Assembly (NCBI GenBank): GCA_946699065.1 | Contig: CAMPDV010000220.1 | Location: 1 to 64,000, forward strand | DNA: 64,000 nucleotides | Direction of reading: 5' to 3' | DNA from: Loxodes magnus | Taxonomy: Eukaryota; Ciliophora; Karyorelictea; Loxodida; Loxodidae | Shown: in pieces, positions 63,001 to 64,000 of the stretch | Layout of the letters: each line of letters opens with the position of its first letter | Position numbering within the stretch: position 1 is the first letter of the stretch | Notes under the pieces: model-generated | Databases searched by the model: none | What the model was told of the DNA's origin: nothing | Seen by the model: the letters and a program-made list of their open reading frames with translations, nothing else | Program-made: the position numbers and the translations under genes

Positions 63001-63539
63001 TTCTCTTAGTAATCAGTTTAAATGTCTATTGAAATCTGCTATTGAATTTTAATGTTATTTTGTGTATTGAATTGTTGAATTTTTATAGTCTCTTATTAAT
63101 TTTGTATTTAAATTTAATTTTAGTTTTTAATTAAAGAAATATCTTAAATATCCTAACTATCTAAAGTATCTTACTGTATATTGGATATTTTAGATACCAT
63201 CGTAGAGGTTGAAGTAACAAGCTAGTCTTTTTACCTATAAGTATATTTCCTATATTTGAGATTAGTCTTCAATTAATGTCCACGTTTTAAAGAATTGCCA
63301 AGCTGTCTTAGTGGAATTCGAAGATATCTATTAATTTGGCATTAACTGCAGCTCTTTAGCAAATTTCTTAGTAATTTCATGATATTATCAACGGATTTAA
63401 GTTGCAGCGATTCCATGTCTATTTCATAAAAGTAGTTGAGCATCTGCCTATGCTCATCGTTTTAGAAAGCAGCTTCTTTATTTTTAGATAAAGAAGAGTC
63501 GCTAAGAAAGAAATCTTGCGAATTTTTGTACATGTCCAT
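57021..63539 (-). CDS. LINE polyprotein: coiled coil, endonuclease, reverse transcriptase, zinc domain
   Basis: ATG 63539 (MDMYKNSQDFFLSDSSLSKN) to a TAA/TGA pair (57027-57029, 57021-57023) gives 2172 codons in one phase, checked at seven points. Residues ~150-700 form a Gln-rich coiled coil (LEIQNAQLQEKIAKLKYKI). The endonuclease starts near 956 (IGIIKLGHININGIG), with INET-W at 989-993 (Glu991, Trp993 from TGA), GDFN at 1091-1094 and SDH at 1171-1173, all catalytic signatures. In the reverse transcriptase, N-W-RPISL has its Trp at 1485 (usually Tyr), NGVMQGS is at 1614 and W-ADD at 1661-1664, the metal-binding Asp pair, usually F/Y-ADD. C1992-x-C1994-x7-H2002-x3-C2006 is the C-terminal zinc motif. 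An acidic tail (EEEEDWNEEENDSEDEEEED) ends it. It copies RNA at a nicked target. Confidence 0.9.
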
Positions 63540-63555
63540 TTTTTTTTTTTTTTTA

Positions 63556-64000
63556 TAACTAATTCTTATTAATCTATTATTTCTTTAAATTAAACTCTTT
63601 TAACTAAAGATTTTCATTCGAATTTTAAATACATCATCCTTGCTAAAAATCATTCTTCTTCTGTTCTTTTTTAGTCTTAAAATCACTTTTTTCTTTACTT
63701 TCAGCTTTTAAAACTTAATTTAAAAATCTCAGTGTCTTTAGTTATAGAATTTTTATGCAATATTACACTATTCTCGTTGGGCATATTTCAAAATTACTAA
63801 AAAAATTTTCTTAATTTTTCTCATTTTACTAATATCTTTTAAAGTGAAGAGGTTTTTAGCAAATGTAGAACTTTATCCTTCTTCAACCCACGGGATTTAA
63901 TTTGAAGATTGTTTTTCTTAATTTTGTTCTATTTCTATTGACATTAATAGACTCTGTTTAGAAGAAATTGGTAGATCTTATATTTATTATTATATTTAAT
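63556..64000. other. Flank of the LINE; no gene seen
   Basis: AT-rich. Minus-strand reading gives only short protein-like bits. The element's 5' leader may extend here, but no border signal is visible. Confidence 0.35.

Larger units (their letters stand above)
56940..63555 (-). mobile_element. Full-length LINE (non-LTR) retrotransposon, apparently intact
   Basis: On the minus strand an A/T-run leader (63540-63555) is followed by one long ORF (63539-57021) and a short 3' region with a perfect 12-bp hairpin (56953-56992). The ORF has coiled coil, apurinic-type endonuclease, reverse transcriptase and a C-terminal zinc motif in that order. This is the layout of the Jockey/I/R1-like side of the LINEs, but with everything in one frame. 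No target-site duplication could be picked out by eye in this AT-rich DNA, and the 5' limit is a guess. A relic of a relative lies at 43400-44150. The open frame suggests recent movement. Confidence 0.85.

Noticed and set aside
1-64000. Short standard-code ORFs of 60-110 codons on both strands
   Set aside because: They are fragments or shadows that end at TAA/TAG/TGA codons read through in this genome. Apart from pieces lying inside the genes listed (for example near 47616-47894 and 23847-24038) they lack protein character.

Overview
The window is nuclear DNA of a ciliate in which none of the three usual stop codons acts reliably as a stop. Good reading frames appear only when TAA and TAG are read as Gln and TGA as Trp. 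A LINE endonuclease motif ...INET-W has its conserved Trp written TGA, and TAA/TAG fill Gln-rich stretches everywhere. Several frames still seem to end at TGA (the acetyltransferase at 37230-37940 and small genes near 34.1 and 42.8 kb). This fits a karyorelict such as Loxodes (UAA/UAG = Gln, UGA = Trp or stop), with a Condylostoma-type code as the alternative. Standard-code ORFs here are nearly all meaningless, and because stops are ambiguous most 3' ends below are estimates. The DNA is very AT-rich, most extremely at 38-42 kb.

Layout. 1-10.7 kb: non-coding DNA and a decayed copy of a large membrane receptor gene (4380-8413), enclosed by an inverted repeat (780-1500 and 10050-10740). 8.6-18 kb: a cluster of element-like genes in two families, one on the minus strand with coiled coils and a palindrome at its 3' end, the other starting M-x-x-K-K-Q-Q and carrying zinc knuckles, mixed with a dispersed repeat that looks like a folded RNA. 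18.5-25.3 kb: a second, apparently intact copy of the receptor gene with about 2 kb of duplicated upstream DNA. 25.4-28.1 kb: another multi-pass protein. 28.9-29.7 kb: dispersed and tandem repeats. 31-33 kb: a third relative of the coiled-coil family.

34.1-37.9 kb: a small membrane protein gene, a fragment related to the large receptor further right, and a GNAT acetyltransferase gene. 38-42 kb: an AT-extreme desert. 42-46.3 kb: two small genes, a LINE relic and a multi-pass sensor-like gene. 46.5-54.3 kb (minus): a very large LamG/cysteine-rich membrane receptor and an upstream multi-pass gene, the latter divergent from an intact gene at 54320-55729. 57.0-63.5 kb (minus): a LINE retrotransposon whose coiled-coil, endonuclease, reverse transcriptase and C-terminal zinc domains lie in one uninterrupted frame of about 2172 codons.

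The common theme is cell-surface sensing (two unrelated large receptor families, each duplicated locally) set among retroelements and their relics. Gene calls rest on reading the translated sequence by eye; no database search was possible.
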